Positions 50,435 through 60,375 of a DNA stretch of 64,000 bases are shown piece after piece. Below the pieces are notes generated by a model. It had not been told where the DNA came from and made no database searches. It was given only the letters and a program-made list of their open reading frames with translations. The stretch's first letter is position 1, and each line of letters begins with the position of its first letter. The position numbers and the translations under genes are program-made. The stretch comes from Klebsiella electrica (lineage in GTDB: Bacteria; Pseudomonadota; Gammaproteobacteria; Enterobacterales; Enterobacteriaceae): the NCBI RefSeq assembly GCF_006711645.1, contig NZ_CP041247.1, forward strand, positions 2,728,001 to 2,792,000, given 5' to 3'.

Positions 50435-51124
50435 TCAGGCCATCACCTGTCCGGCGAGAGAACCGGCCGCCATTGATATAGCCATGGCCATTGCGCTCCA
50501 GAAAGTGATTCTTATTATTGCCTTTATCGCAGAGGCATTACCCGCAACGGAGGAGATATAGCCAAGAATAACCAGCGAAAAAAGCGTGGAGAGAATAACC
50601 AACGGCAAAACCAGACCTGCAGGCGCTAACCATGCAATGATGACCGGCAGCAACGCGCCGGCGGAAAAGCTGAACGCTGAAAACATCGCGGCCTGCAGCG
50701 GCTGCGCAGAATTTGTCTCCGTCAGCCCCAGTTCCTCCCGGGCATGAGCATCCAGCGCATCCTTCGCCATCAGTTGTTCCGCAACCTGGCGCGCCAGGGC
50801 CGGTTCCAGTCCTCGCTGTCTGTACAGCGAAGTCAGTTCCTGCACCTCTTCTTCATAATTTGCCGCAAGCTCTCTTTTTTCCTGACTGAGCGCCGCATGT
50901 TCGCTATCCGCCTGCGATGAGACGGAAACATATTCGCCGGTTGCCATCGACATCGCGCCCGCAACCAGTCCGGCCACGCCGGCCAGTAAGATCCCCGACG
51001 ACGACGTGCCCGCCGCGGCGACCCCGAGCACCAGACTGGCGGTCGAGACGATGCCATCATTCGCCCCCAGCACTGCCGCTCTCAGCCAGCCTACTTTTCC
51101 GATACTGTGTCGTTCCAGATGCAT
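50435..51124 (-). CDS. VIT1/CCC1-family metal transporter
   Basis: This 229-residue protein begins HSIGKVGWLRAAVLGANDGIVSTASLVLGV, the signature of the vacuolar iron transporter family, which moves Fe(II) or Mn(II) across membranes. Five hydrophobic segments are seen, with an acidic helical cytoplasmic section between (KRELAANYEEEVQELTSLYRQRG). GEYVSVSSQAD is conserved. ATG 51124 follows AAGGA. The CDF transporter gene is divergent, 155 bases away. Confidence 0.9.
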   Translation of the reverse strand: MHLERHSIGKVGWLRAAVLGANDGIVSTASLVLGVAAAGTSSSGILLAGVAGLVAGAMSMATGEYVSVSSQADSEHAALSQEKRELAANYEEEVQELTSLYRQRGLEPALARQVAEQLMAKDALDAHAREELGLTETNSAQPLQAAMFSAFSFSAGALLPVIIAWLAPAGLVLPLVILSTLFSLVILGYISSVAGNASAIKAIIRITFWSAMAMAISMAAGSLAGQVMA

Positions 51125-51279
51125 GTTGTTTTCCTTTTACTCAGGAAATGAGTCATTCCGGCATCGCCGATATATAAAAATCGCTTCATCCGCAATTTAT
51201 TCTTTCATCATTAACCTTACATTAAGATTGCGCCAGTATAATCCCGTGTCTGAGATTATTTATTTAAGCGGACTGTTTT

Positions 51280-52188
51280 ATGCGGAATGATAATGGGTAT
51301 CATGAACGTTCAAAAGTAGCGCAAAAAAGCACATTAATCAGTGCGCTGGTTAATATTATTTTGTCGCTCATGCAAATTCTTAGCGGTATATTTTCCGGCT
51401 CTCAAGGTTTAATTGCTGATGGTATTCATTCTCTTTCTGATTTAGTGGCAGATTTTGTGGTACTGCTGGCCAATAAAAAGAGCCGTAAACCCTCGGACAG
51501 TGACCACCATTACGGTCACTGGCGGTACGAGAACGGTGCTTCAATGATTCTCGGCATGATGCTGATGGCCGTGGGCGCCGGTATGCTGTGGTCGGCTGGC
51601 GGGAAATTACTCCACCCTGAGTCACTCTCTGAGGTGCATGTTACCGCTCTGTGGGTCGCGCTGACCGCGCTCGCTATCAAGGAAACGCTGTTCCGCTATA
51701 TGCGCAGGGTGGCCATTCGTCTCCAGTCCTCCCTGCTGATGGCCAATGCATGGCATGCCCGCTCTGATGCCGCTTCATCGGTGGTTGTCGCTATCGGTAT
51801 TACCGGGACACTGGCCGGGTATCCCTGGTTTGATCCGGCGGCGGCTTTGGTGGTCGGGTTACTGATCCTGCGCATGGGCTACTCATTCGCTGCCGACGCC
51901 ATGCATGACCTGATGGACCGCGCGACGGATAGCGATAAGGAACATGAAATCAAAGCGCTTCTGCTGTCAACGCCGGGGGTCGCCGGGCTTCACGATCTGA
52001 AAACACGTAAGGTGGGAGATCTCATCCTTGTCGATGTGCACCTGGAGGTGCCGGAACACCTCTCGGTCAGGGATGGTCACGACATAGCGGTGGCGGCACG
52101 GGAACGGGTTTTACACCAGCACGGGGTACTGAATGTGATGGTGCACATTGATCCCTTTCCAGTCGCAACGTTATATCACGGGGCGTAG
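51280..52188 (+). CDS. Cation diffusion facilitator (CDF) exporter
   Basis: This 302-residue CDF protein has six membrane helices. The metal-site residues are visible: DGIHSLSDLVADF in helix 2 and HARSDAASS in helix 5, with DHHYGHWRYENGAS between. A C-terminal cytoplasmic domain follows (VGDLILVDVHLEVPEHLSVRDGHDI). The DxxxD pattern DGIHSLSD with HxxxD in helix 5 is compatible with Zn, Fe or Mn. Paired with a VIT-family gene, iron or manganese detoxification is a reasonable guess. Confidence 0.9.
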   Translation: MRNDNGYHERSKVAQKSTLISALVNIILSLMQILSGIFSGSQGLIADGIHSLSDLVADFVVLLANKKSRKPSDSDHHYGHWRYENGASMILGMMLMAVGAGMLWSAGGKLLHPESLSEVHVTALWVALTALAIKETLFRYMRRVAIRLQSSLLMANAWHARSDAASSVVVAIGITGTLAGYPWFDPAAALVVGLLILRMGYSFAADAMHDLMDRATDSDKEHEIKALLLSTPGVAGLHDLKTRKVGDLILVDVHLEVPEHLSVRDGHDIAVAARERVLHQHGVLNVMVHIDPFPVATLYHGA

Positions 52189-52676
52189 TACGCAGACGCA
52201 CTCAGGTCTGCTCTCCGCACAGGGTTTCCGAAGACGTGCGCAGCAGGCTCCTGTCCGATTGCGAGGGTATCTGAATCAGCATGCCCCCTCAGAACCGTTA
52301 CCTTACCGCTCAGGAGTCTGGCCATCACTTTTGCTCACCGGGGATTTTATGGCGCGACACGGGCAATAAAAGTATTAACTGGCACAATAAAGATAAACTG
52401 AATAACAGCCGTCACAAATACAGAAATATGAATACCCGAAATCATAATCCATTATCTGTTTATTACCCGTAATAATTGACTTAAACAGTCGCCATTTGGC
52501 CCCGCTGATATCGTCAAAAGCCAGCGTTTGATTTCATAGCAACTGGCAAACGCTGATTATTATCATGACAATTTTATTGTGGTGATGGCAACCGGTCATT
52601 TGCGCCAGGCCCCTGCGATAAAGACCAATCAGAAGACCCGCTGGCAGACCGGGCGATATCCGCCCGCTCGGATAAA
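52189..52676. other. Non-coding stretch
   Basis: I see no gene, clear repeat or strong terminator in these 488 bases. The middle part (about 52370-52560) is AT-rich. Confidence 0.45.
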
Positions 52677-53594
52677 TCACTGCGATAATGCAAATTCGAT
52701 GGCCCGACGGACGGTGACAACCTGCGCCCGGGTACACTCCTGCGGGGACGTTTTCGCGCTATCGGGATAGACTTCGGTGGTGGTGGTAAACGGCGCGCCG
52801 GTCATGGTCGAGCACAGATGCCAGGCGCTATTGTCATACTCCACGATGCCATGACCGATGACCGGATAACCGAGCACGGTCTCGCCGGGGAGCGACGGGG
52901 CAATGTGCGTCACCTGCGCAACGGCGCAAATCAATGCGCTCTGGAAATCCCGTCTTGAATTGCGCTCGTCGCTGACCAGGTAGAAGCCATCGGGAATATT
53001 CTCCGGTGTATACGCCACGCCGTCTCTGGCTGCCCGCGCGGGGCTGAATTCGCTCTCGTCCGTATCGGTCGTTTCATGCAAATCCACATGCACGGCGAAC
53101 CGCCCTTTCAGCGGGGAAATGAGTCTCATCAATGCCCGCGACTCCTCCGCGGCGCCCTCCGGGAAAAATTGCCGGTTAGGGTCGACGGCATCGTAGTTCC
53201 AGCGGGAAATACGCTCATAAGCCCAGGGGCTGACGCAGGGAACAACCAGTAAATTGATTTTTCCCGCATACTCATTCTGATACTCAGTTAAAAACGTCAG
53301 GGCACCCATCACGCCGCTGGTTTCATACCCGTGGACGCCGCCCGTCACCAGCGCCACCGGCAGAGTCTCGTCCCAGTTTGTTGATTTTACCGCCCTCAAC
53401 GGATAAACATCATCGGCGTAATGCAGTTCGCCATACTGAATGATGTCGTAGCGGTGCTTCAGGCCATCGAGCACCTCTGACACATCGCGCTGATAGCTCC
53501 TGGAGCGGGTCTGATTCTGCCGCCACTGTTGTATTTCGTCTGCTGTCCAGGGTTGCCCCGGGGTACCGATTGGATAAAACTGATTCAGGGTCAT
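52677..53594 (-). CDS. M14-family metallocarboxypeptidase-like protein
   Basis: This 305-residue protein has the zinc-binding pattern of M14 / succinylglutamate-desuccinylase enzymes: His and Glu in TGGVHGYETSGV, a second His in VHVDLHETTDTD, the PNRQF motif in DAVDPNRQF, and a late catalytic Glu in TTTTEVYPDS. I chose ATG 53594 over an upstream in-frame codon because the extra residues are not family-like. No signal peptide is seen. The substrate could be a peptide or an acylated amino acid. Confidence 0.83.
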   Translation of the reverse strand: MTLNQFYPIGTPGQPWTADEIQQWRQNQTRSRSYQRDVSEVLDGLKHRYDIIQYGELHYADDVYPLRAVKSTNWDETLPVALVTGGVHGYETSGVMGALTFLTEYQNEYAGKINLLVVPCVSPWAYERISRWNYDAVDPNRQFFPEGAAEESRALMRLISPLKGRFAVHVDLHETTDTDESEFSPARAARDGVAYTPENIPDGFYLVSDERNSRRDFQSALICAVAQVTHIAPSLPGETVLGYPVIGHGIVEYDNSAWHLCSTMTGAPFTTTTEVYPDSAKTSPQECTRAQVVTVRRAIEFALSQ

Positions 53595-54004
53595 ATGTCG
53601 CTCAGAGAACAAGAGTATCGGGTGCGGGAAAAGAGATGCAGCGTACCACCGGGAACCGCCGATGCAAACAGATCGGGCCATCTGCCGTTGGCTAATTGCT
53701 CAATCTCAGAATTAAAGCCCATATCGCCGCAAGGGCACCAGCGACTGCGGCCGCTCAACACCAGATTCCCGGCGCAGCAGACTGAATACGGAGGCGGACG
53801 CGGTTCCTGCCGCCCAGGCGGCAGCGACCCGGGCAATCCGTCCCCGTTCAATCAATTTATTTGATGCATTATGTTAAACAAACGTTATTTATTCTCCGCG
53901 GGGAATACGTAAAGTAGTGATCATCCTCAACGGGAACCGGTGGCCTTCATCAAGCCCGGCGCCCGTCTGCTAAATATTTCCCTGAAAACCAGGATAACGA
54001 CGTC
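53595..54004. promoter_or_regulatory. Divergent intergenic region
   Basis: This 410-base gap between two divergent genes must hold both promoters. I recognise no operator or gene; the section around 53850-53900 is AT-rich. Confidence 0.4.
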
Positions 54005-55033
54005 ATGAAAAAGATTGGATTTTTGTCATTTGGTCACTGGACGCCATCGCCGCAGTCCGCCACCCGCTCGGCCGCTGACGCGTTGCTGCAATCCATCGAT
54101 CTGGCGGTGGCCGCGGAAGAGCTGGGCGCTGACGGCGCCTGGTTCAGAGTGCACCACTTTGCCCGCCAGCTCAGCTCGCCTTTTCCTCTGCTGGCGGCGA
54201 TCGGCGCCAGAACCCGGCATATTGAGATAGGCACCGGCGTTATCGATATGCGTTATGAAAACCCGCTGTACATGGCCGAAGATGCCGGCGCGGCGGATTT
54301 GATCTCCGGCGGACGCCTGCAGCTGGGCGTCAGCCGGGGCTCCCCGGAGCAGGTGATCGATGGCTGGCGCTATTTCGGTTACGTCCCTGGTGAAGGGGAA
54401 AATGAATCCGATATGGCGCGTCGGCATACTGAGGTCCTGCTGGACGTCCTGCGCGGCGAAGGCTTTGCCAAACCCAATCCGCAGCCGATGTTCCCCAACC
54501 CGCCGGGTCTGCTGCGCCCGGAACCCCATTCCGCCGGACTGCGCGAGCGCATCTGGTGGGGAGCCGGTTCGAATGCCACGGCGGAGTGGGCCGCCAGACT
54601 GGGTATGAACCTGCAAAGCTCAACCCTGAAAGACGATGAAACCGGCGAACCGTTCCATATCCAACAGGCGAAACAGATCCGCGCCTATCGCGACGCCTGG
54701 GCGCAGGCCGGGCATACGCACACGCCGCGCGTCTCGGTCAGCCGCAGCATTTTTGCCCTGATGGACGATCGGGACCGGCGCTATTTTGGCTCCAGCCATG
54801 ACGACAGCGATAAAGTTGGTTTCCTCGACGAGAAGACCCGCGCTATTTTCGGTCGCAGCTATGCCGCCGAGCCGGACAAGCTGATCGCCCAGTTGCAGCA
54901 GGATGAGGCGATTGCCGAGGCGGATACGCTGCTGCTGACCGTGCCGAATCAGCTCGGCGTCGACTACAACGTGCACGTCATCGAGTCCATACTGCGACAT
55001 GTTGCGCCGGCGATGGGCTGGCGCGACAAGTAA
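54005..55033 (+). CDS. LLM-class flavin-dependent oxidoreductase
   Basis: This 342-residue luciferase-like protein is a TIM barrel that uses FMN or F420. Conserved blocks are LAVAAEELGADGAWFRVHHFARQLSSPFPLLAAIGART, IEIGTGVIDMRYENPLYMAEDAGAADLISGGRLQLGVSRGSPEQ and WWGAGSNATAEWAARLGMNLQSS. ATG 54005 follows AGGA. It stands alone, with a hairpin after the stop. Members include monooxygenases for alkanals and sulphonates; the substrate is not evident. Confidence 0.88.
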   Translation: MKKIGFLSFGHWTPSPQSATRSAADALLQSIDLAVAAEELGADGAWFRVHHFARQLSSPFPLLAAIGARTRHIEIGTGVIDMRYENPLYMAEDAGAADLISGGRLQLGVSRGSPEQVIDGWRYFGYVPGEGENESDMARRHTEVLLDVLRGEGFAKPNPQPMFPNPPGLLRPEPHSAGLRERIWWGAGSNATAEWAARLGMNLQSSTLKDDETGEPFHIQQAKQIRAYRDAWAQAGHTHTPRVSVSRSIFALMDDRDRRYFGSSHDDSDKVGFLDEKTRAIFGRSYAAEPDKLIAQLQQDEAIAEADTLLLTVPNQLGVDYNVHVIESILRHVAPAMGWRDK

Positions 55034-55042
55034 GCCATCTCA

Positions 55043-55073
55043 ACGCCCCGCCCGTTAACAACCTGCGGGGCGT
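55043..55073 (+). terminator. Hairpin after the oxidoreductase
   Basis: ACGCCCCGC (55043-55051) and GCGGGGCGT (55065-55073) form a 9-base stem, 10 bases after the stop. There is no T-run, so termination is uncertain. Confidence 0.55.
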
Positions 55074-55095
55074 CCCCCTGCGCCGCCGGGATGGC

Positions 55096-55431
55096 TTACG
55101 GACAGGTCGGCGGCTGAAGCTGATAGATCCACGCGGTCACGCGCTGCTCTTCAGCCGTCGTCACCTCGACCGCCACGCGGTCGTAGCCCTCTTCAAACTC
55201 ATCCAGCATCGGCCAGTGCGCGGCAAGTTTATCCGATATAAAGAGATAACCGTCGACCCGGGGACCGTCAGTATCGAGAACGATTCCCGGGAAGTCGGCA
55301 GCGGCTCCCCAGCCGCGCGCATAAAACGTGCCGTGCACCCAGCCCGGCAACCACTCGCCGCCGATATTTTCCAGAATGGGGGCATTTTCATGCCCCGGAC
55401 GTAGCGTACCGTAGACAAATAAGCGTTCCAT
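55096..55431 (-). CDS. Gamma-glutamylcyclotransferase-like protein
   Basis: This 111-residue protein begins MERLFVYGTLRPGHENAP, the YGTLR motif of the GGCT/AIG2 fold, and has the acidic residue expected for catalysis in MLDEFEEGYDR. ATG 55431 follows GAGGA. The fold includes enzymes that cyclise gamma-glutamyl amines, and YtfP of E. coli. Activity is unproven. Confidence 0.87.
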   Translation of the reverse strand: MERLFVYGTLRPGHENAPILENIGGEWLPGWVHGTFYARGWGAAADFPGIVLDTDGPRVDGYLFISDKLAAHWPMLDEFEEGYDRVAVEVTTAEEQRVTAWIYQLQPPTCP

Positions 55432-55685
55432 GATTCCTCGTCGCAAAGTCACTCATGCCCGACGGGCGGTGAAGAGGTTCAAAATACGAGGGAACGCGGC
55501 GCTTAGCAAGACGTGGCAACATGGATAGCCCGCCCTCCCGCATTGATTAATTTTTCTACAGCGCTTTTCAAGCGCTTAGCGGACAGACAGGCTTTCCGGG
55601 TTGCCGATTCACCATCAGTAGAGTATGCCTGGAGTGTCTTGTCTTATACCCACAACCTCACTCACCATCCTACCGGAGGCTTCAC

Positions 55686-56699
55686 ATGAGCAAACTTGGG
55701 ATTAATGGCTTTGGTCGTATCGGACGTCTGGTATTACGCCGTTTACTGGAAGTGAACAGCCCGCTTGAAGTGGTGGCGATCAACGATCTGACCTCGCCGA
55801 AGGTGCTGGCCTATCTGTTAAAACATGATTCAAACTACGGGCCGTTCCCGTGGAGCGTTGATTTTACGGAAGATGCGCTCATCGTGAACGGTAAAAAAAT
55901 TACCGTCTATGCCGAGAAAGAGGCCCGGCATATTCCGTGGACAGCGGTGGGCGCAGAACTGATTGTCGAGTGCACCGGCTTCTACACATCAACCGGGAAG
56001 GCGCAGGCTCACCTCGATGCCGGGGCGAAGAAAGTCCTGATTTCCGCCCCGGCCGGCGACATGAAGACCATCGTCTATAACGTCAACGACGATACCCTGA
56101 CCGCCGATGACACCATCATTTCCGTCGCCTCCTGTACCACCAACTGCCTGGCGCCGATGGCCAAAGTCCTCAACGACGCCTTCGGCATTAAGCTCGGCAC
56201 CATGACCACTATTCATGCCTACACCGGCACGCAGTCGCTGGTCGACGGCCCGCGGGGGAAAGATTTACGCGCCTCGCGCGCGGCGGCGGAAAACATCATC
56301 CCGCATACCACCGGGGCGGCGAAAGCTATCGGACTGGTTATTCCTGCGCTCAGCGGCAAGCTGAAGGGCCACGCCCAGCGCGTGCCGACCAAAACCGGCT
56401 CAGTCACTGAACTGGTCTCCATCCTGGAGAAAAAAGTCACCGCCGATGAGGTTAATCAGGCGATGAAGCAAGCGGCGGAGAACAACGAGTCCTTCGGCTA
56501 TACCGAAGAAGAGATCGTCTCTTCCGATATTATCGGCAGCCACTTCGGCTCGATTTACGATGCCACCCAGCTTGAAGTCGCCGAAGCTGGCGACCTGCAG
56601 CTGGTCAAAACCGTGGCCTGGTACGATAACGAGTACGGTTTTGTCACCCAGCTCATCCGCGTGCTGGATAAATTTGCCCGCCAGCCAGCGCGGCGGTGA
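55686..56699 (+). CDS. gapC: Type I glyceraldehyde-3-phosphate dehydrogenase GapC
   Basis: This 337-residue dehydrogenase has the NAD motif [15 protein letters not shown], the catalytic Cys in [13 protein letters not shown] near residue 150, the His in [16 protein letters not shown], and the family end [19 protein letters not shown]. It oxidises glyceraldehyde-3-phosphate to 1,3-bisphosphoglycerate. Its position between the ydcF and cybB neighbourhoods matches E. coli K-12 gapC, which is a split pseudogene there; here the frame is intact. It is distinct from the housekeeping GapA. ATG 55686 has a GGAGG site. Confidence 0.92.
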   Translation: MSKLGINGFGRIGRLVLRRLLEVNSPLEVVAINDLTSPKVLAYLLKHDSNYGPFPWSVDFTEDALIVNGKKITVYAEKEARHIPWTAVGAELIVECTGFYTSTGKAQAHLDAGAKKVLISAPAGDMKTIVYNVNDDTLTADDTIISVASCTTNCLAPMAKVLNDAFGIKLGTMTTIHAYTGTQSLVDGPRGKDLRASRAAAENIIPHTTGAAKAIGLVIPALSGKLKGHAQRVPTKTGSVTELVSILEKKVTADEVNQAMKQAAENNESFGYTEEEIVSSDIIGSHFGSIYDATQLEVAEAGDLQLVKTVAWYDNEYGFVTQLIRVLDKFARQPARR

Positions 56700-56705
56700 A
56701 ACCAG

Positions 56706-56732
56706 GCGGGTAGCCCGGCTATCCGCTTTTTT
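56706..56732 (+). terminator. Terminator of gapC
   Basis: GCGGGTAGC (56706-56714) pairs with GCTATCCGC (56718-56726) apart from one mismatch, followed by six T residues. Confidence 0.88.
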
Positions 56733-56772
56733 GTCGGCCAACATCCGGCGCTGATGTGTAAACGGACGCCCC

Positions 56773-57567
56773 TCAGCCAGGCGCCCGGGCATTCAGCGCG
56801 TCGCTCAGCAGGCTGTCTTCACTCAGTCGTTGTCCGGCGTCAAGGATCTGCGCGGGGATATCCACATGGACGATAAAATCTTTTCCGCGCGGGCCGTATC
56901 CCTGAGGCGCATCCAGCAGTCGCGGCAGCTCGCCAAGAATCAGCGACAGATAGCGCCCGACCGGCCACAGTCCGACAGAATCACCGCAAAAAGCCAGCCC
57001 GTTTGCCGTATTGCCCAGCAGCGGTGCGCAGCCCGGCATACTGTACCACTGCGGCATGGCCGCCTCGCCCTGCCAGACGCGGGCAAACGTCGCCATGGTC
57101 CGCCGCTGCATCGTCGGATCCTGGAGCACGACGCCGGCGCGAGGAGCCAATCCCGTCGCCGCCAGCCTCTCGCGGGTAAAGCGCGCGTTCTCGCCGCAGT
57201 TGGTGGAGCGGTCCTCGACCACAATCTTGTCGCGGGGGATATGCCAGAAAAGGTGGGCAATATCGGCGAGGATATGCGCCTCCGGACGTCCATCGACCGG
57301 CACTGACCGATAGCGCGGATCGTTACGTACCGCGTCGTAGAGAAAGACGGTGGAGTGACCGACCCCGCCGCTAATCAGCAGCGGTACCCCGACATCAGCC
57401 GCCAGTCGACAGGCGGCGTCGATGGTCGGGATCACCGCATTGCCCGCCAGCACCACAATATCCACCGCCGACGCCTGGACGGTAAAGTCATCCAGCGCCA
57501 GCCACTGGCCCAGGCGGTTGGCCGCCGCCAGCGTGGCCTCCGGCAGGGATGGGAAATGCTCAGTCAT
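56773..57567 (-). CDS. ydcF: YdcF, DUF218 protein
   Basis: This 264-residue DUF218 protein has a Rossmann-like core (VDIVVLAGNAVIPTIDAACRLAADVGVPLLISGGVGHST) and the conserved DRSTNCGENARF and DPTMQRRTM motifs. E. coli YdcF (266 residues) binds SAM in vitro; its function is unsettled. ATG 57567 with GGAG was chosen over an upstream in-frame codon. It is convergent with gapC. Confidence 0.92.
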   Translation of the reverse strand: MTEHFPSLPEATLAAANRLGQWLALDDFTVQASAVDIVVLAGNAVIPTIDAACRLAADVGVPLLISGGVGHSTVFLYDAVRNDPRYRSVPVDGRPEAHILADIAHLFWHIPRDKIVVEDRSTNCGENARFTRERLAATGLAPRAGVVLQDPTMQRRTMATFARVWQGEAAMPQWYSMPGCAPLLGNTANGLAFCGDSVGLWPVGRYLSLILGELPRLLDAPQGYGPRGKDFIVHVDIPAQILDAGQRLSEDSLLSDALNARAPG

Positions 57568-58114
57568 ACTCGCTCCTTTCACGCCATCGCATCCATCAAG
57601 GACGTCCGGCATAGCATAAACCGCCGCCCGCAGCGCCGGGTCATCAACGGTAACAGGTCAGTAAACGACCCTACCATAGCTAAAACGATCGGCTTGCGCC
57701 TGATTTCTTCGCCGTAAAGAAAGCCTTTTTATATTTATGGGTATTTGTTAATTCACGGTTAATATTTTGTGCGCTTCACGCTTCCACACCTGGCCCTGTC
57801 ACGTAACAAAGTCAATACCAGCATTATCATTTTATTAACTTTTTGAAGGCCATCAAGATAATGATAAATATGAAAAATTTATTTTATCATTCACTATATA
57901 GCATAAATATGCATATAAATGCACAACATGAGCGCATTTTTCGCTGCGTAGTTATGCACTCAAAAAAACCAAATTTCTAACAAAAATTTAAAATTCGCAA
58001 TGGCCGTCAAATACCGGTTTATAAAATTGGTGATAACATTCATTGCACAGAGTTTACTGCTGTACCTCTTCCACGGTTTCACACGCCATAAATAACATTA
58101 AGAACAGGACTCTT
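57568..58114. promoter_or_regulatory. AT-rich region upstream of the glutamate dehydrogenase
   Basis: This 547-base gap separates divergent genes. From about 57720 to 58000 it is very AT-rich, with many A- and T-tracts, as expected of an H-NS-type silenced or strongly regulated promoter region. I see no gene. Confidence 0.45.
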
Positions 58115-59389
58115 ATGGAAAAGTTATCTTACGCATCTGAAAGTCATACATCTCCATGGACAACCTACCTGCGCCAGATCGACCGCGTCGCGCCTTATCT
58201 GGGCGATCTCGCTTACTGGGTGGAAACCCTGCGTCATCCCAAACGCGCGCTGATTGTCGACATTCCGGTGCAGATGGATGATGGCACTATCCGTCACTTT
58301 GAAGGTTATCGCGTTCAGCACAATCTATCGCGCGGACCGGGTAAAGGTGGTGTTCGCTACCATCCGGACGTTGACCTGAACGAAGTGATGGCACTTTCTG
58401 CCTGGATGACCATCAAGTGCGCCGCGGTCAATATTCCTTACGGCGGGGCTAAAGGCGGCGTGCGCGTCGACCCGTTCAGCCTGTCAGAGGGCGAACTGGA
58501 ACGTCTGACCCGCCGCTATACCAGCGAAATCGGTCTGATCATCGGGCCGCAGAAAGATATCCCGGCCCCGGACGTCGGCACCAACGGTAAAGTGATGGCG
58601 TGGATGATGGATACTTACTCCATGAACCATGGCACCACCATTACCGGCGTGGTAACCGGCAAGCCGATTCACCTCGGCGGTTCGCTGGGACGTGAAAAAG
58701 CGACCGGTCGCGGCGTCTTTATTACCGGCCGTGAAGTCGCCGGTCGTTGTGGCGTTGAAATTGAGGGCGCGAAAGTGGCGCTGCAAGGTTTCGGTAACGT
58801 TGGTAGTGAAGCCGCACGTCTGTTCGCCGAAGCGGGCGCGCGTATCGTGGTGATTCAGGACCACACCTCCACCCTGTATAACGAAGGGGGCATTGATATG
58901 GCTGCCCTGACCGCATGGCAGGCTGAGAAGAAGCAAATTGCCGGTTTCCCGGGTGCCCATGAAATTGATAAAGAGGCCTTCTGGACCACCCGGATGGACA
59001 TTCTGATCCCCGCCGCGCTGGAAGGCCAGATCACGCGCGAGCGCGCGGAAAAACTGACCTGTAAACTGGTGCTGGAAGGGGCGAACGGCCCGACCTATCC
59101 GGAAGCGGATGATGTCCTTGCCGAACGCGGCGTCGTCGTGGTTCCGGACGTTGTCTGCAACGCCGGCGGCGTGACCGTCAGCTACTTCGAATGGGTCCAG
59201 GACATGGCAAGCTTCTTCTGGAGCGAGGAGGAGATTAACGCCAAAATGGACCGCATCATGACGGACGCTATCATCCACGTCTGCGAGAAGGCCGCTGACA
59301 AAGCGTGCTCACTGCGTACCGCAGCCTATATCGTCGCCTGTGAACGCATCCTGATGGCGCGTAAAGATCGCGGTATCTATCCGGGTTAA
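58115..59389 (+). CDS. Glutamate dehydrogenase, GudB type
   Basis: This is a 424-residue Glu/Leu/Phe/Val dehydrogenase. The catalytic lysine regions [30 protein letters not shown] and [13 protein letters not shown] are visible, as is the cofactor motif [17 protein letters not shown]. The length and N-terminus match the GudB/RocG (mostly NAD-linked, catabolic) type rather than the 447-residue NADP-linked GdhA of E. coli. It interconverts glutamate and 2-oxoglutarate plus ammonia. ATG 58115 follows AGGA. A strong terminator follows the stop. Confidence 0.92.
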   Translation: MEKLSYASESHTSPWTTYLRQIDRVAPYLGDLAYWVETLRHPKRALIVDIPVQMDDGTIRHFEGYRVQHNLSRGPGKGGVRYHPDVDLNEVMALSAWMTIKCAAVNIPYGGAKGGVRVDPFSLSEGELERLTRRYTSEIGLIIGPQKDIPAPDVGTNGKVMAWMMDTYSMNHGTTITGVVTGKPIHLGGSLGREKATGRGVFITGREVAGRCGVEIEGAKVALQGFGNVGSEAARLFAEAGARIVVIQDHTSTLYNEGGIDMAALTAWQAEKKQIAGFPGAHEIDKEAFWTTRMDILIPAALEGQITRERAEKLTCKLVLEGANGPTYPEADDVLAERGVVVVPDVVCNAGGVTVSYFEWVQDMASFFWSEEEINAKMDRIMTDAIIHVCEKAADKACSLRTAAYIVACERILMARKDRGIYPG

Positions 59390-59404
59390 GATGCAGCGAC
59401 CACC

Positions 59405-59431
59405 GCCCGGGCGATGGCCCGGGCTTTTTTT
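59405..59431 (+). terminator. Terminator of the glutamate dehydrogenase gene
   Basis: Two GCCCGGGC blocks (59405-59412 and 59417-59424) pair around a 4-base loop and are followed by seven T residues. Confidence 0.92.
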
Positions 59432-59462
59432 GGTTCACGCTTAAGCGCGATGAACCTTTTTT

Positions 59463-59699
59463 TTGCCCGTGCGCCCGGGCATTCCACTGGCCTCCCTCTG
59501 CCCGATAATCCGCTACGCTTATGGAGCCTGGGCGACAGCATTCTTGCGTCGTTCCTCAACCGCCAATGCCTGGGTGGATATCTCGACACCTGGCGCCACG
59601 CAAATGAGCGTCGTGCAGGTGAAAAACAATCTGCTGCAGGCGCAGATGGATTGATACCGGTTGCAGGGAGGCGGCTGGTCTGACTCATCAGGGATGTAA
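59463..59699 (+). pseudogene. Remnant of an outer-membrane efflux factor
   Basis: One frame reads ...VDISTPGATQMSVVQVKNN LLQAQMD, then a TGA at 59652-59654, then YRLQGGGW and a stop at 59697. The pattern VQVKNNLLQAQMDxYRLQGGGW is the C-terminal end of NodT/TolC-type outer-membrane factors. The rest of the gene and any RND or MFS partners are missing. I infer a decayed gene; the stretch is short, so chance similarity is possible. Confidence 0.5.
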
Positions 59700-59714
59700 C
59701 GCGGGAAATCGCTT

Positions 59715-60374
59715 ATGCAACAAAAATGGTCTGCCGTTGACAGTTATCTGGTTGATACTTTAATTCCCCACGATCCGCTGCTCGCACAGGTGCTGGCGAA
59801 CAATCAGCGCACCGGGCTACCCGCTCACGACGTCGCCGCAAACCAGGGGCAGTTTCTGGCGCTGCTGGTGCGAATGGTACGGGCGCAACGGGTGCTGGAA
59901 ATCGGCACGCTCGGTGCATATAGCTCCATCTGGATGGCCCGTGAGCTGCCGGAAGATGGCGAGCTGCTGACCCTGGAAGCCGATGCGCATCATGCCGCGG
60001 TGGCGAGGGAAAATCTGCGCCTGGCGGGCGTCGACGATCGGGTCACACTGCGGGAAGGCCCCGCGCTGCAATCACTGGAAGCTCTCGGCGATCGCCCCGC
60101 TTTCGACATGATTTTCATCGACGCCGATAAACCCAGTAATCCCGACTATTTGCGCTGGGCCTTGCGCTATTCCCGACCGGGAACATTGATTATCGGCGAT
60201 AACGTGGTGCGCGACGGCGAGGTGGTGAACCCGCACAGCGAGGACGACCGCGTGCAGGGTGTACGACGCTTTATCGAGATGATGGCCCGCGATCCGCGCC
60301 TGACGGTCACGGCGCTGCAAACGGTAGGCAGCAAAGGCTGGGATGGTTTTACCCTGGCGTGGGTGAATGCATAG
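59715..60374 (+). CDS. SAM-dependent O-methyltransferase (family 3)
   Basis: This 219-residue methyltransferase resembles bacterial catechol-type and caffeoyl-CoA O-methyltransferases. Motif I is RVLEIGTLGAYSSIWMA; the metal and substrate residues are in DMIFIDADKPSNPDYLRWAL and IIGDNVVRDG. The length (about 220) is usual for the group. Methyl acceptors are typically catechols; the real one is unknown. It lies just after the efflux-factor remnant and before the REP array. Confidence 0.9.
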   Translation: MQQKWSAVDSYLVDTLIPHDPLLAQVLANNQRTGLPAHDVAANQGQFLALLVRMVRAQRVLEIGTLGAYSSIWMARELPEDGELLTLEADAHHAAVARENLRLAGVDDRVTLREGPALQSLEALGDRPAFDMIFIDADKPSNPDYLRWALRYSRPGTLIIGDNVVRDGEVVNPHSEDDRVQGVRRFIEMMARDPRLTVTALQTVGSKGWDGFTLAWVNA

Positions 60375-60375
60375 A

